From assembly GCA_965602225.1 (NCBI GenBank), contig CBFCYE010000010.1:1-64000 (forward strand): a stretch of DNA of 64,000 bases, in the 5' to 3' direction. Made by a program: the position numbers and the translations under genes. The notes beneath the pieces are model-generated. The model searched no databases, was not told where the DNA came from, and saw nothing but the letters and a program-made list of their open reading frames with translations. The stretch is from Tenderia sp965602225 (GTDB lineage: Bacteria; Pseudomonadota; Gammaproteobacteria; Tenderiales; Tenderiaceae). Positions 8,182-16,927 of the stretch are shown piece by piece (position 1 is the first letter of the stretch; each line of letters begins with the position of its first letter).

Positions 8182-8754
8182 ATGGAAATCAGCACATTTA
8201 TAATTCTTGGCATTGCCCTGGTGATTGTGGTCTATGCCGTCATGATCTACAACAACCTGGTCAGTCTCAAGCATAACGTATCCCAGTCCTGGTCCAACAT
8301 CGATGTGTTGCTGAAGCAGCGCCATGATGAATTGCCCAAGCTGGTGGAAACCTGCAAGCAGTTCATGGGCTACGAGCAAGAGACCCTGGAAAAGGTAATG
8401 CAGGCTCGCTCGCAGGTGGCCAGTGCCCGTGCCGCCGGTGATGTCTCCGCCCTGGGACCGGCCGAGAGTATGTTGCGCATGGGGTTGGGCAATCTGTTTG
8501 CTGTGGCCGAGGATTATCCCGAGCTAAAGGCCAGTGAAAGCTTTCAGCACCTGCATACCCGCATCTCGGGTCTGGAAAACCAGATTGCTGACCGACGCGA
8601 GTATTACAACGAAAGTGTTAACAACAACAATGTCCGTATCGAACAGTTCCCCGATGTGGTGATAGCCAACTTTTTTAAATTCACTCCCCGTGATCTGTTG
8701 GAGTTTAGTGACGAAGAGAAAAAAGATGTCGATGTGAAGGCACTGTTTAGTTAA
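8182..8754 (+). CDS. lemA: LemA family membrane protein
   Basis: A 190-residue protein with a single N-terminal membrane segment (about residues 4-24, TFIILGIALVIVVYAVMIY) and a long helical domain. The helical domain contains the LemA signatures YNNLVSLKHNVSQSWSNIDVLLKQRHDELPKLVETC and YYNESVNNNNVRIEQFPDVVIA. LemA proteins are anchored with a helical domain of unknown function and often sit next to TPM-domain or GIDE-domain genes. Here the next gene, 18 bases downstream, is a GIDE-domain protein, so the two likely work together at the membrane. Confidence 0.92.
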   Translation: MEISTFIILGIALVIVVYAVMIYNNLVSLKHNVSQSWSNIDVLLKQRHDELPKLVETCKQFMGYEQETLEKVMQARSQVASARAAGDVSALGPAESMLRMGLGNLFAVAEDYPELKASESFQHLHTRISGLENQIADRREYYNESVNNNNVRIEQFPDVVIANFFKFTPRDLLEFSDEEKKDVDVKALFS

Positions 8755-8772
8755 AGCCTTAGCTAAATTGTT

Positions 8773-9699
8773 ATGCAGCAACGACCTTTGGGGCTAGACC
8801 CCGCCGAATTCTGGATAGTGCTGGCCCTGGCTGTCGCGGCAACGCTGGCGGCCTTTTACTTCGGTTGGCGCAACTGGCGCCGCGCCCGCATCATCGAAGA
8901 TGCCCCCACCGCCAAGATCCGTTCCGCCCATCAGGGTTATCTGGAGCTGGAGGGTGATGGCCAGCTAATGGATGGTGAACCGATCATCGCACCGCTGACC
9001 AATCATGCCTGTCTCTGGTATCGCTATAAGATAGAGCGTAAAGATACCTATCACACCAAACATGGCACCCAGACCCGCTGGGTCACCGAGCGTGAAGAGA
9101 CCAGCGACAACCTGTTCCATCTGGTGGATGACACTGGCAAGTGCATCGTCGACCCCGATGGCGCCGAGACCAGTACCGACGAAAAGGTGGTCTGGTATGG
9201 CGACAGTTCCTGGCCGCAGAATTCTCCCTTGCATGGTGGCGGCTCGATGTTTAGCAGTGACCGTTATCGCTACAGTGAATGGCTGGTTTTACCCGGTCAG
9301 CCCCTGTATGTGATTGGTCAGTTCAAAACCATTGCCCCGGCCCAGCTTTATAGCAGCGCCGAAATCACCCGCGACCTGATCCGCGAATGGAAACAGGATC
9401 AGGCGCAAATGCTGGAACGCTTTGATGTCAACAAGGATGGCCATATTGATGGGGATGAATGGCAGCTGGTGCGCAAGTCAGCCAAGCTGCACGCCCAGGC
9501 CGAATTCCGCGAACGCGCCAAACAACCCGATATCCATATCATCGCCAAACCTGAGGATGACAAACATCCTTTTCTACTTTCGATTTATCCTCAAGATCAA
9601 CTGAGCAAACGTTTTCGTCTGCATGCCTATCTCTATCTGGGCGGTTTTTTTGTCGCCGGAGCTACCGCCACTTGGCTATTGCAGGCTTGGGCTCGCTAA
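8773..9699 (+). CDS. GIDE-domain membrane protein with embedded EF-hand
   Basis: The 308-residue protein has a membrane segment near residues 12-30 and another near the C-terminus (about 283-303), with a GIDE-type domain between them (TAKIRSAHQGYLELEGDG, then CLWYRYKIER and a long strand-rich part). GIDE domains are shared with eukaryotic mitochondrial E3 ligases (MULAN), but no RING finger is present here, so ligase activity is not expected. Residues 218-229 spell DVNKDGHIDGDE, a canonical 12-residue EF-hand loop with Asp/Asn at positions 1, 3 and 5 and Glu at 12. This suggests calcium sensing by the LemA-GIDE pair; whether the EF-hand binds calcium is untested. Confidence 0.85.
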   Translation: MQQRPLGLDPAEFWIVLALAVAATLAAFYFGWRNWRRARIIEDAPTAKIRSAHQGYLELEGDGQLMDGEPIIAPLTNHACLWYRYKIERKDTYHTKHGTQTRWVTEREETSDNLFHLVDDTGKCIVDPDGAETSTDEKVVWYGDSSWPQNSPLHGGGSMFSSDRYRYSEWLVLPGQPLYVIGQFKTIAPAQLYSSAEITRDLIREWKQDQAQMLERFDVNKDGHIDGDEWQLVRKSAKLHAQAEFRERAKQPDIHIIAKPEDDKHPFLLSIYPQDQLSKRFRLHAYLYLGGFFVAGATATWLLQAWAR

Positions 9700-9752
9700 G
9701 TCGCCTTCTATATTTATTGAGTAATTTACTTAACTATTAATTAAATACTGCT

Positions 9753-9767
9753 AACATATTATATGTT
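9753..9767. promoter_or_regulatory. Dyad upstream of the TonB-dependent receptor gene
   Basis: AACATA-TTA-TATGTT, six-base perfect arms with a three-base centre, lies 50 bases before the receptor start in an AT-rich 118-base spacer. It does not match the Fur consensus well. It could be an operator or simply an AT-rich promoter palindrome. Confidence 0.35.
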
Positions 9768-9817
9768 GGTTAATTGCTTATTTTTCTGTTGTTTTTAGTA
9801 AGGTTTTTCGGTGGAGA

Positions 9818-11986
9818 ATGGTTTTGCGTCCGGCAGTTTTTTCAATATTAATGTTTGTCAGTGCAGTCGCCGTCGCCGCTGATGATTATCTGGCCATGGG
9901 TGAGGCAGACCTAGCCTTGTTTTACCAAGATGAAGAAATGATTAGCATCGCCACCGGTACCTATAAACCGCTTCATCTGGCCCCTTCTGTTGCCAGCGTA
10001 ATTACCGCCAAAGACATCAAGGCCATGGGGGCGCGAACGCTAAGTGACGTGCTTGAGCATGTGCCCGGTTTACACGTTTCCACCTCCTTTAATCGCCATA
10101 ACAAGATCTATTCGATTCGCGGCATTCATACCGACTTAAGTCCGCAGGTATTGTTTCTCGTTAACGGACATACCATGGTCGATAATCTTAGTGGCGCTCA
10201 GCCAAGTTTATTTCGCATGAACGCCGCCAATATCTCTCGTATCGAGGTGCTGCGTGGCCCGGGCTCCGCCGTGTATGGCGCCGATGCCCTGTCTGGTGTG
10301 ATCAATGTCATTACCAAAGACGCCGATGAGCTGGCGGGCACCACCGTTGCTGCACGCGCAGGCTCCTTTGATAGCCAAGATGTCTGGCTGCAACATGGTG
10401 CTAGCTATGTTGGTTGGGATGCCGCGTTCAGCATGGATTACGCTACGACCGATGGTGACAAAGATCGGGTTGTTGATTCAGATCAACAAACAGTTCTTGA
10501 TAGCGTCCCGGCATTTGCCGCTTTAATGTCAGGCCCCGCATCATTAGCGCCTGGGCCTGTCAGTACTCAACAGACTCATCTGACCACCTCGCTTAAGTTA
10601 AGTCGTGATCAATGGCAGGTTGGGTTAAACAGTTGGAACCTGCGTGATGCAGGTATGGGGCCTGGGGCGGCGATGGCGTTGGACCCGGTGGGGCGCCAAA
10701 ATTCAGACTGGTATTCGATGACGCTGGATTATAAAGATGATGACTTTGCTGAGCAGCTGAAAATGGACGTCAAGCTTGGTTATATCAAATACGATCGACA
10801 GGCCACCTTCCAGCTATTTCCACCAGGCTCTGTTCTGTTGATGGCTGCCGATGGCAATGTCAAGAATGCCAATAATCCAAACCCGGCGGCGGGCTATGCA
10901 CTGTTTTCAGAAGGTTTGCATGGCAATCCTGGCGGTATTTCAGAGCAGGCCTATTTTGAAACCGCCTTGACCTATACACAGCTTAATAGCCATTTGATCC
11001 GTTTCGCCCTGGGAGCAAGTTACGATGGGACTGTGGCTAAGGAGACCAAAAATTTTGGACCGGGTGTGCTTGATCTCACTGGCTTTAATTTGGCGACGGC
11101 TACGGTCGTGGACGGTACTTTGACTAGTACCACCGGTACGCCATTCAAATATTTCCCTGATTCGTCACGCCGTGTGAAGTATCTCTCACTTCAGGATGAA
11201 TGGGCTTTTGCGCCAGACTGGGAACTGACGGCGGGGATTCGTTATGACCACTATTCAGACTTTGGTGGCACCACCAACCCTAGATTGGCCTTGGTCTGGG
11301 CAACGGATTACAACCTGACAACCAAACTGCTCTATGGCCGTGCTTTCAGGGCTCCCAGCTATACCGAATTCTATTTCGTTAATAATCCTTCCGTGCTAGG
11401 TAATCCTGACTTGAAACCTGAAACCATCGATGTAATGGAGTTGGTTTTTGACTATCACCCCACCTTTGATCTGCAAACGGTTTTTAATATCTTCAGATAT
11501 GATCTTGATGACTTGATTGATCAGGTGGCTGGTAAGAGCCAAAACGTCAATGATCAGGATGGTTATGGGGTGGAAGCGGATATTGTTTGGCAGGCCATGG
11601 GTAGGCTGGATGTGGTTGCCAATTATGCCTGGCAACACTCTGAAGATAGCAATACTGGCGCAACCATTGCTGATGCCCCTGCCCATCAAGCCTCGCTTGG
11701 TTTGCGTTATAAAGCTACGGATTATTGTTCCGTGAATCCTCAAGCCAATTGGGTGGCAGACAGAGTTCGTGCTGCAGGTGATACGCGCGCGGATATCAGT
11801 GACTACACCCTGGTAGATCTGACCCTGCGCTGCAATAGCCGCAAGTGGCCTATTGAGTTGGCCGCCAGTGTGCGCAATGCCTTTGATGAAGATGCCCGTG
11901 AACCCTCAGCGGCAGCGATCCCCAACGACTTTCCATTAGAAGGCCGTAGTTTCTATATCGAAGTGGTTTATCATTTCGCAAAATAA
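9818..11986 (+). CDS. TonB-dependent outer-membrane receptor
   Basis: A 722-residue protein with a short N-terminal signal sequence (AVFSILMFVSAVAVAAD). It then has a plug domain (VASVITAKDIKAMGARTLSDVL, later RIEVLRGPGSAVYGADALSGVINVITK) and a 22-stranded barrel signature towards the C-terminus, ending SFYIEVVYHFAK. The strands contain typical receptor motifs (YGRAFRAPSYTEFYF, NPDLKPETIDVMELVFDY). Receptors of this size carry ferric siderophores, haem, cobalamin or other ligands; nothing in the sequence or the neighbours (GIDE protein, prlC) tells which, and no TonB/ExbB genes are nearby. Confidence 0.92.
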   Translation: MVLRPAVFSILMFVSAVAVAADDYLAMGEADLALFYQDEEMISIATGTYKPLHLAPSVASVITAKDIKAMGARTLSDVLEHVPGLHVSTSFNRHNKIYSIRGIHTDLSPQVLFLVNGHTMVDNLSGAQPSLFRMNAANISRIEVLRGPGSAVYGADALSGVINVITKDADELAGTTVAARAGSFDSQDVWLQHGASYVGWDAAFSMDYATTDGDKDRVVDSDQQTVLDSVPAFAALMSGPASLAPGPVSTQQTHLTTSLKLSRDQWQVGLNSWNLRDAGMGPGAAMALDPVGRQNSDWYSMTLDYKDDDFAEQLKMDVKLGYIKYDRQATFQLFPPGSVLLMAADGNVKNANNPNPAAGYALFSEGLHGNPGGISEQAYFETALTYTQLNSHLIRFALGASYDGTVAKETKNFGPGVLDLTGFNLATATVVDGTLTSTTGTPFKYFPDSSRRVKYLSLQDEWAFAPDWELTAGIRYDHYSDFGGTTNPRLALVWATDYNLTTKLLYGRAFRAPSYTEFYFVNNPSVLGNPDLKPETIDVMELVFDYHPTFDLQTVFNIFRYDLDDLIDQVAGKSQNVNDQDGYGVEADIVWQAMGRLDVVANYAWQHSEDSNTGATIADAPAHQASLGLRYKATDYCSVNPQANWVADRVRAAGDTRADISDYTLVDLTLRCNSRKWPIELAASVRNAFDEDAREPSAAAIPNDFPLEGRSFYIEVVYHFAK

Positions 11987-12078
11987 AACAATCTAAAATC
12001 GCAATCGGTGGGTGATACCCGCCCACCGTCTGTATGCTAAAGTTTCTCCATCTGTATTTACACCAATAGGAATAGTTT

Positions 12079-14115
12079 ATGACCAATCCATTGCTGGACA
12101 TGGACGGCCTGCCGCCGTTTTCCAAAATCAAACCTGAACATGTTGAACCTGCCCTTGATGCCTTGCTGGCTGAGAGCCGTCAGGCGGTAGAAGACCTGCT
12201 GGCTGCCACCACAGAATACAGTTGGGACAACCTGGTGCAGCCGCTGGAGGAGATGGAAGAACGTCTTGGTCGGGTCTGGTCGCCGGTGTCGCATATTAAT
12301 TCGGTGGTCAACTCGGATGAACTGCGTGAGGCTTATAATGCCTGCCTGCCCAAGCTGAGTGATTACGGCACCGAGATGGGCCAGCATGAAGGTCTGTATC
12401 AGGCCTTTAAACAGATTGCCGACAGCGCCGATTACGAAGCGCTGGATACGGCGCAGAAAAAGATCATCGATAACGCCATGCGTGATTTTCGTTTGTCCGG
12501 TATCGACCTGCCCAAAGAGAAGCAGGATCGCTACAAAGAGATTATGCAAGAGCAGTCAGGCCTGACCAGCAAGTTTGGTGAAAATGTACTTGATGCCACT
12601 AATGCCTGGAAGGTTCAGATTGACGATGAGTCACGCCTGAGTGGTTTGCCTGAGTCGGCGCTGGGTATGGCCAAGCAGATCGCCGAACGTGAAGAGTTGG
12701 ACGGTTGGGTCTTCAATCTGGAATATCCTTCTTACCTGCCAGTGATGACCTATGCTGATGATCGTGAACTGCGTCGCGAAGTTTATACCGCCTTTGTTAC
12801 CCGTGCCTCGGATGAAGGTCCGCATGATAAAAAGTTTGATAACACGCCGGTGATGGAACAGATACTGGCGCTACGTCATGAGGCGGCGCAACTGCTGGGC
12901 TTTGCAAATTATGCTGAAAAATCTTTGGCCACCAAGATGGCGCAATCCACTGATCAGGTGTTGGAGTTTTTGAATGACTTGGCCGAGCGCTCTCTGCCGC
13001 TGGCAAAAATCGAGCTTGATGAGCTGCGCGCCTTTGCCAAACAAGAGCATGGTGTGGATGAATTGGAGGCTTGGGACGTTGGTTATTATTCAGAAAAACT
13101 GCAACAGCATAAATACGCCATTAGTCAGGAAGAGCTGAAACCTTATTTTCCTGAAGACAAAATCTTAAGCGGCATGTTTGCCGTGGTCGAGCGTCTGTAT
13201 GGTTTCAAGGTTAGCGAACGCAAGGATGTGGATGTTTGGCATCAAGACGTACGCTTTTTTGATATTAAAGATGATGATGGTGTGCGCGGCAGTTTTTATC
13301 TTGATCTTTATGCGCGGCCGCAAAAACGTGGTGGTGCCTGGATGGATGATTGCATCACACGCATGCATACCGTTGAGGGGGTGCAGACACCGGTAGCCTA
13401 TCTCACCTGTAATTTTTCGGCGCCGATCGGAGATGATCCGGCCCTGTTTACCCATGATGAAGTGCTGACTATGTTTCATGAGTTTGGTCATGGCCTGCAT
13501 CACATGTTGACCCAGGTGGACTATCCCAGTGTGTCTGGTATTGGTGGTGTGCCTTGGGATGCGGTGGAGTTGCCCAGTCAGTTCATGGAAAACTGGTGCT
13601 GGCAGAAAGAGGCGCTGGCCGATATCGCCGGTCACTATCTAACTGGTGAACCGCTGCCGGATGAGTTGTTTGACAAGATGATCGCCGCCAAGAATTTTCA
13701 GTCGGCGATGCAGATGGCACGGCAACTGGAATTTTCCATCTTCGATTTTCGCATGCATCAGGAATACGACCCTGCCAAGGGTGGGCGCGTCTATGAAATT
13801 CTCGACAGCGTCCGCCAGCAGGTGGCAGTGATGGATCCGCCATCATTTAATCGTTTTCCACATAGCTTTGGTCACATCTTTGCCGGTGGTTATGCTGCCG
13901 GTTATTACAGCTATAAGTGGGCCGAGGTATTGTCGGCCGATGCCTTTGCCGCCTTTGAAGAGAGCGGCATATTTGATCGTCAAGCAGGGCTGAAGTTTTT
14001 GGCAACAGTGTTGGAACAGGGTGGTTCGCGCGAACCGATGGAGTTGTTTATTGAGTTCCGTGGTCGTGAGCCAAGCATTGATGCTTTGTTGCGTCACAGC
14101 GGTTTGGCTGCCTAG
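12079..14115 (+). CDS. prlC: Oligopeptidase A (M3 metallopeptidase)
   Basis: PrlC degrades short peptides, including cleaved signal peptides, in the cytoplasm. The 678-residue length is standard. The zinc motif HEFGHGLHH lies at about residue 465, the third ligand region follows as PSQFMENWCW, and the family's C-terminal FAGGYAAGYYSYKWAEVLSADAF is intact. The start is ATG 12079. The next gene begins three bases after the TAG stop, so the two are likely coupled. Upstream a weak inverted repeat (GGTGGG/CCCACC) lacks a T-run and is not called a terminator. Confidence 0.96.
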   Translation: MTNPLLDMDGLPPFSKIKPEHVEPALDALLAESRQAVEDLLAATTEYSWDNLVQPLEEMEERLGRVWSPVSHINSVVNSDELREAYNACLPKLSDYGTEMGQHEGLYQAFKQIADSADYEALDTAQKKIIDNAMRDFRLSGIDLPKEKQDRYKEIMQEQSGLTSKFGENVLDATNAWKVQIDDESRLSGLPESALGMAKQIAEREELDGWVFNLEYPSYLPVMTYADDRELRREVYTAFVTRASDEGPHDKKFDNTPVMEQILALRHEAAQLLGFANYAEKSLATKMAQSTDQVLEFLNDLAERSLPLAKIELDELRAFAKQEHGVDELEAWDVGYYSEKLQQHKYAISQEELKPYFPEDKILSGMFAVVERLYGFKVSERKDVDVWHQDVRFFDIKDDDGVRGSFYLDLYARPQKRGGAWMDDCITRMHTVEGVQTPVAYLTCNFSAPIGDDPALFTHDEVLTMFHEFGHGLHHMLTQVDYPSVSGIGGVPWDAVELPSQFMENWCWQKEALADIAGHYLTGEPLPDELFDKMIAAKNFQSAMQMARQLEFSIFDFRMHQEYDPAKGGRVYEILDSVRQQVAVMDPPSFNRFPHSFGHIFAGGYAAGYYSYKWAEVLSADAFAAFEESGIFDRQAGLKFLATVLEQGGSREPMELFIEFRGREPSIDALLRHSGLAA

Positions 14116-14117
14116 TT

Positions 14118-14858
14118 GTGCTGTTGTCTAAAAAGATAAGTTTGATCTTGTTGCCGGCAGCACTGTTGTTGGCAAGCTATAGTCAAGCCGAGACGGCCTA
14201 CGTGACCGACTCCATTACCGTAGGTATTTTTGCATCCTCCAAGTTAAAGGGCGAACCGTTAGAGCGCTTGTCTAGCGGTGAGTTGGTGGATATCTTGCAA
14301 AGCACTGCCGATGTGGCTGAGGTGAAAAGCGGTTCAGGTAAGACAGGCTGGGTACGCACGACTTTTCTGACCACTAATTTTCCCGTATCGATTCAGCTGG
14401 AGAATTCTGATCACGAATTGAGTAAGGCGAATGCAGCGCTTGTTAAGGCCAAACAACAAATCGAGGCGCTTGAAAAAACAGCCAAGAAAGCGAGCAAGGA
14501 TGCTGGTTGGATGAAGGCCGAGATGGAGAAGGCACGCAAAAAAGCAGCAACACTTGAGACTACGGTGAAATCAAAACAGCGTCAGGCCAGTGAGGTCGAT
14601 CAACAGGCCGGCACACTTGCTTCTCAGCTTGATGAGTTAACGGCGAAGAATACCGATCTGGAACAACGGCTGGCGGCGACGTTGTTGATTAATGCTGCTG
14701 ATGAAGTAGAGGAAGAAAATGTCTCGTCGTTGGCTGGATCTGCTTTCCCATGGCCTATCGTTACTTTAATCCTGGGTTTGGTGGCGGGCTTCGCGGCAGG
14801 TTTTTATTGGCTTGATCGACGTGTCCGGCAGCGTTTTGGTGGTGTGCGGGTTTACTGA
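14118..14858 (+). CDS. Periplasmic SH3-domain protein with C-terminal membrane anchor
   Basis: This 246-residue protein starts at GTG 14118, three bases behind prlC. Order of parts: signal peptide (LILLPAALLLASYSQAE), bacterial SH3 domain (about 28-92, YVTDSITVGIFASSKL to KTGWVRTTFL), a long coiled coil (about 100-200, heptads of Leu/Ala with Lys/Glu), a membrane segment (about 213-233, WPIVTLILGLVAGFAAGFYW) and a short basic tail. This matches the SH3-and-anchor protein family of Gammaproteobacteria. Binding to peptidoglycan or a peptide is inferred from the SH3 domain. Its 3' end overlaps the convergent GlyGly-CTERM gene by seven bases. Confidence 0.9.
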   Translation: MLLSKKISLILLPAALLLASYSQAETAYVTDSITVGIFASSKLKGEPLERLSSGELVDILQSTADVAEVKSGSGKTGWVRTTFLTTNFPVSIQLENSDHELSKANAALVKAKQQIEALEKTAKKASKDAGWMKAEMEKARKKAATLETTVKSKQRQASEVDQQAGTLASQLDELTAKNTDLEQRLAATLLINAADEVEEENVSSLAGSAFPWPIVTLILGLVAGFAAGFYWLDRRVRQRFGGVRVY

Positions 14859-16867
14859 TTTTTATGGCTAAATCTGCGGATAACTGTTGTTAGCAATAAA
14901 GCGAATAGAGATATAAAACCAAGGCTACCTCCACCGCTGCCAGTACCAAGATTTAGTTTGTCTTGTCCTTCCAGTGCCGAGTCAGTGTTGCCAGTGAAGG
15001 TGCCACCTGTTGTCTGGTTGGTGTCGGCAACGCTGTCGCTGGTGATAAAGATCGAACCCATGAGTCTGATGGTGCCGTTGGCAACTCCATCGTAGTCATT
15101 GGGGCCGCCGTCTTCTATGTTGATTAGTAAACACTCGTCGCCGGTAGCCAGGCTGTCAGTGTAACTGACAGTATCATTCAGCCCTGGGCAGTAACTATTG
15201 GCGAGTTTTTCTTTTTTGGTCTTGATTTCATTTTTGACATCTGCAGTAAAGGCACCCCAGGTCTTTGTGTTTTTAAAGATGATGAATTGCGGTGTTGTTC
15301 CCGATTTTGATGCGGGAATGGGGGCCGCCTGTGGCAGAACAATCAGAGCGCTATCACCGACGCTATTTAGATTTGTTATTTCGATGTCTATTACCTGGCC
15401 ATCACTACTGATTAGACCTTCATCTACATTAGCTCCGCGCAGGTTTTCCGCTGCACTGGTTTCCAGGCGGGCATAAGTCTTAGTGGCTGCAAAGGCGGTT
15501 GGGCCAATGTTTAGATGCAGGCCAGGACTGGTGGCGATTAAAAGCGGGTAAACAGTCAGGTTGCTGACGCTGGATGATAGTTGCCAGCTAAGTGTAATGC
15601 TATCGACGCTGAGGCTGTCTTCAATCTTTAAATTCGAGTCAAACAGGTAGGGTTCATAGGCCTGCATCAAGGATGGATTGTTTTCTATGGCATCTAGATA
15701 GTTGGGGATGCCGTCATTGTCTTTGTCGTAATAGCTTTCAAGGGCATCGTTATCCTTGATTTTGTCATCATCGCTATCCGCCTCTGTTAGCACAATTCCC
15801 GTTTCTCGCAGATACAGCAGCAGATCATGGGCACTGGCATTGTTGTCACTGTCACTGACGGTCAGGCGAATAGTGTAGAAGCCGGGGTTTAATTCCTGTG
15901 GTTCAAATTCAAAAACTTTTCCAGTTGTGCCAGTGGTCGGTACCAGGGCGTTGTCACTGGCGCTCCAGTCGTAGTTCAGGTTGGTGTCATTGGGTTCATT
16001 TGCATCATATGCGCCCGTGGCGCAAACAGGCATGGCGCAGATGGTGACCTTGCCAGCATCGGTGGTGATGATGCGGGTGGTTTTATTGTTTTGTTCGGCG
16101 TGCAGTTGGGCCAGAGGGGCGAGATTGGTTTCGGTAATTGTTATCTGGTGTGAGATTTGGTGGCCGGCGAAAACTTGTGTTGCGGGCAGGGCTCCGAGAT
16201 TGATATTGAATGTTTCCCCGGAATCACCAGGGCCATCATCGACAATTGAAAAACTGATGCTTGATGATGTCTCGTTAGCAGCGAAGACAAAGTCGCCATT
16301 GCTTGCGTTGTGGTCAGCAGCATCAGTGGTGCCATTATTAACGACTGTGTATGGGATGGTGACCGGATAACTGGGTGCCTTGCCGTTCAAATGTGCTGTG
16401 ACGGTTGCGGTGCCGCCTTCACCGACTTCCTGGTCGAGGGATAAGTTGACGCTGGGCAGAACGGTAATGGTCTGGCTGACGGGTGTTGAGTTATTAAGCC
16501 CCAGGTCGGTCGCAGTCCAGGTGATGGTGTGCTGGCCTGGGCCAAGCGGGCCTATTTTGCCGGTAGGCTTAAAGGTGAATGTGGTTTCAGTGTCAGTAGC
16601 TACGACTTTGTCGGTCACCTTGATGCCTGCCTTTACGATGCCATCAACGCTTGAATCGAGGCTTGGCGTTACGATTGGCGTTAGGTTTGGAGCTGTGGGG
16701 GTGGCAAGGACCGGGATGGAAAGATCGGTGGCCGTGTTGGTAATTATTGGAGCTTCGATGTCAATGACCGGAGTAGGGGTGGCCGCAGCAGTTAGGGGTA
16801 ATACGCACAGCAGTGAGCCGATTAAAATCGTGCTGAAGAAATAGCTGTCCTGAATAGATTTTTGCAT
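14852..16867 (-). CDS. Secreted multidomain protein with Calx-beta/PKD-like modules and GlyGly-CTERM
   Basis: The 671-residue protein has a signal peptide (about 1-30), an HYR-like beta domain (GPGQHTITWTATDLG), a Calx-beta-like domain (GEGGTATVTAHLNG to SFSIVDDGPGDSGETF), a PKD-like beta sandwich (NYDWSASDNALVP, GFYTIRLTVSDSDN), an Asp-rich thrombospondin-3-like calcium stretch (DSDDDKIKDNDALESYYDKD) and a C-terminal tail GSGGGSLGFISLFALLL followed by RRFSHKNQ. The tail is a GlyGly-CTERM sorting signal, the target of a rhombosortase in bacteria with type II secretion. It is the downstream partner of a paralogue (60-base gap), so the two form an operon. Surface adhesion or matrix binding is plausible but unproven. 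Confidence 0.83.
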   Translation of the reverse strand: MQKSIQDSYFFSTILIGSLLCVLPLTAAATPTPVIDIEAPIITNTATDLSIPVLATPTAPNLTPIVTPSLDSSVDGIVKAGIKVTDKVVATDTETTFTFKPTGKIGPLGPGQHTITWTATDLGLNNSTPVSQTITVLPSVNLSLDQEVGEGGTATVTAHLNGKAPSYPVTIPYTVVNNGTTDAADHNASNGDFVFAANETSSSISFSIVDDGPGDSGETFNINLGALPATQVFAGHQISHQITITETNLAPLAQLHAEQNNKTTRIITTDAGKVTICAMPVCATGAYDANEPNDTNLNYDWSASDNALVPTTGTTGKVFEFEPQELNPGFYTIRLTVSDSDNNASAHDLLLYLRETGIVLTEADSDDDKIKDNDALESYYDKDNDGIPNYLDAIENNPSLMQAYEPYLFDSNLKIEDSLSVDSITLSWQLSSSVSNLTVYPLLIATSPGLHLNIGPTAFAATKTYARLETSAAENLRGANVDEGLISSDGQVIDIEITNLNSVGDSALIVLPQAAPIPASKSGTTPQFIIFKNTKTWGAFTADVKNEIKTKKEKLANSYCPGLNDTVSYTDSLATGDECLLINIEDGGPNDYDGVANGTIRLMGSIFITSDSVADTNQTTGGTFTGNTDSALEGQDKLNLGTGSGGGSLGFISLFALLLTTVIRRFSHKNQ

Positions 16868-16927
16868 GCGTTGGAAAAACCTGTTGCTGTGTTGTCAGTA
16901 CCAGACTTCCCCAGCATTTTCGTTGGC

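Noticed and set aside
12003..12026. Stem GGTGGG/CCCACC after the TonB-dependent receptor
   Set aside because: Short stem, long loop, no T-run.
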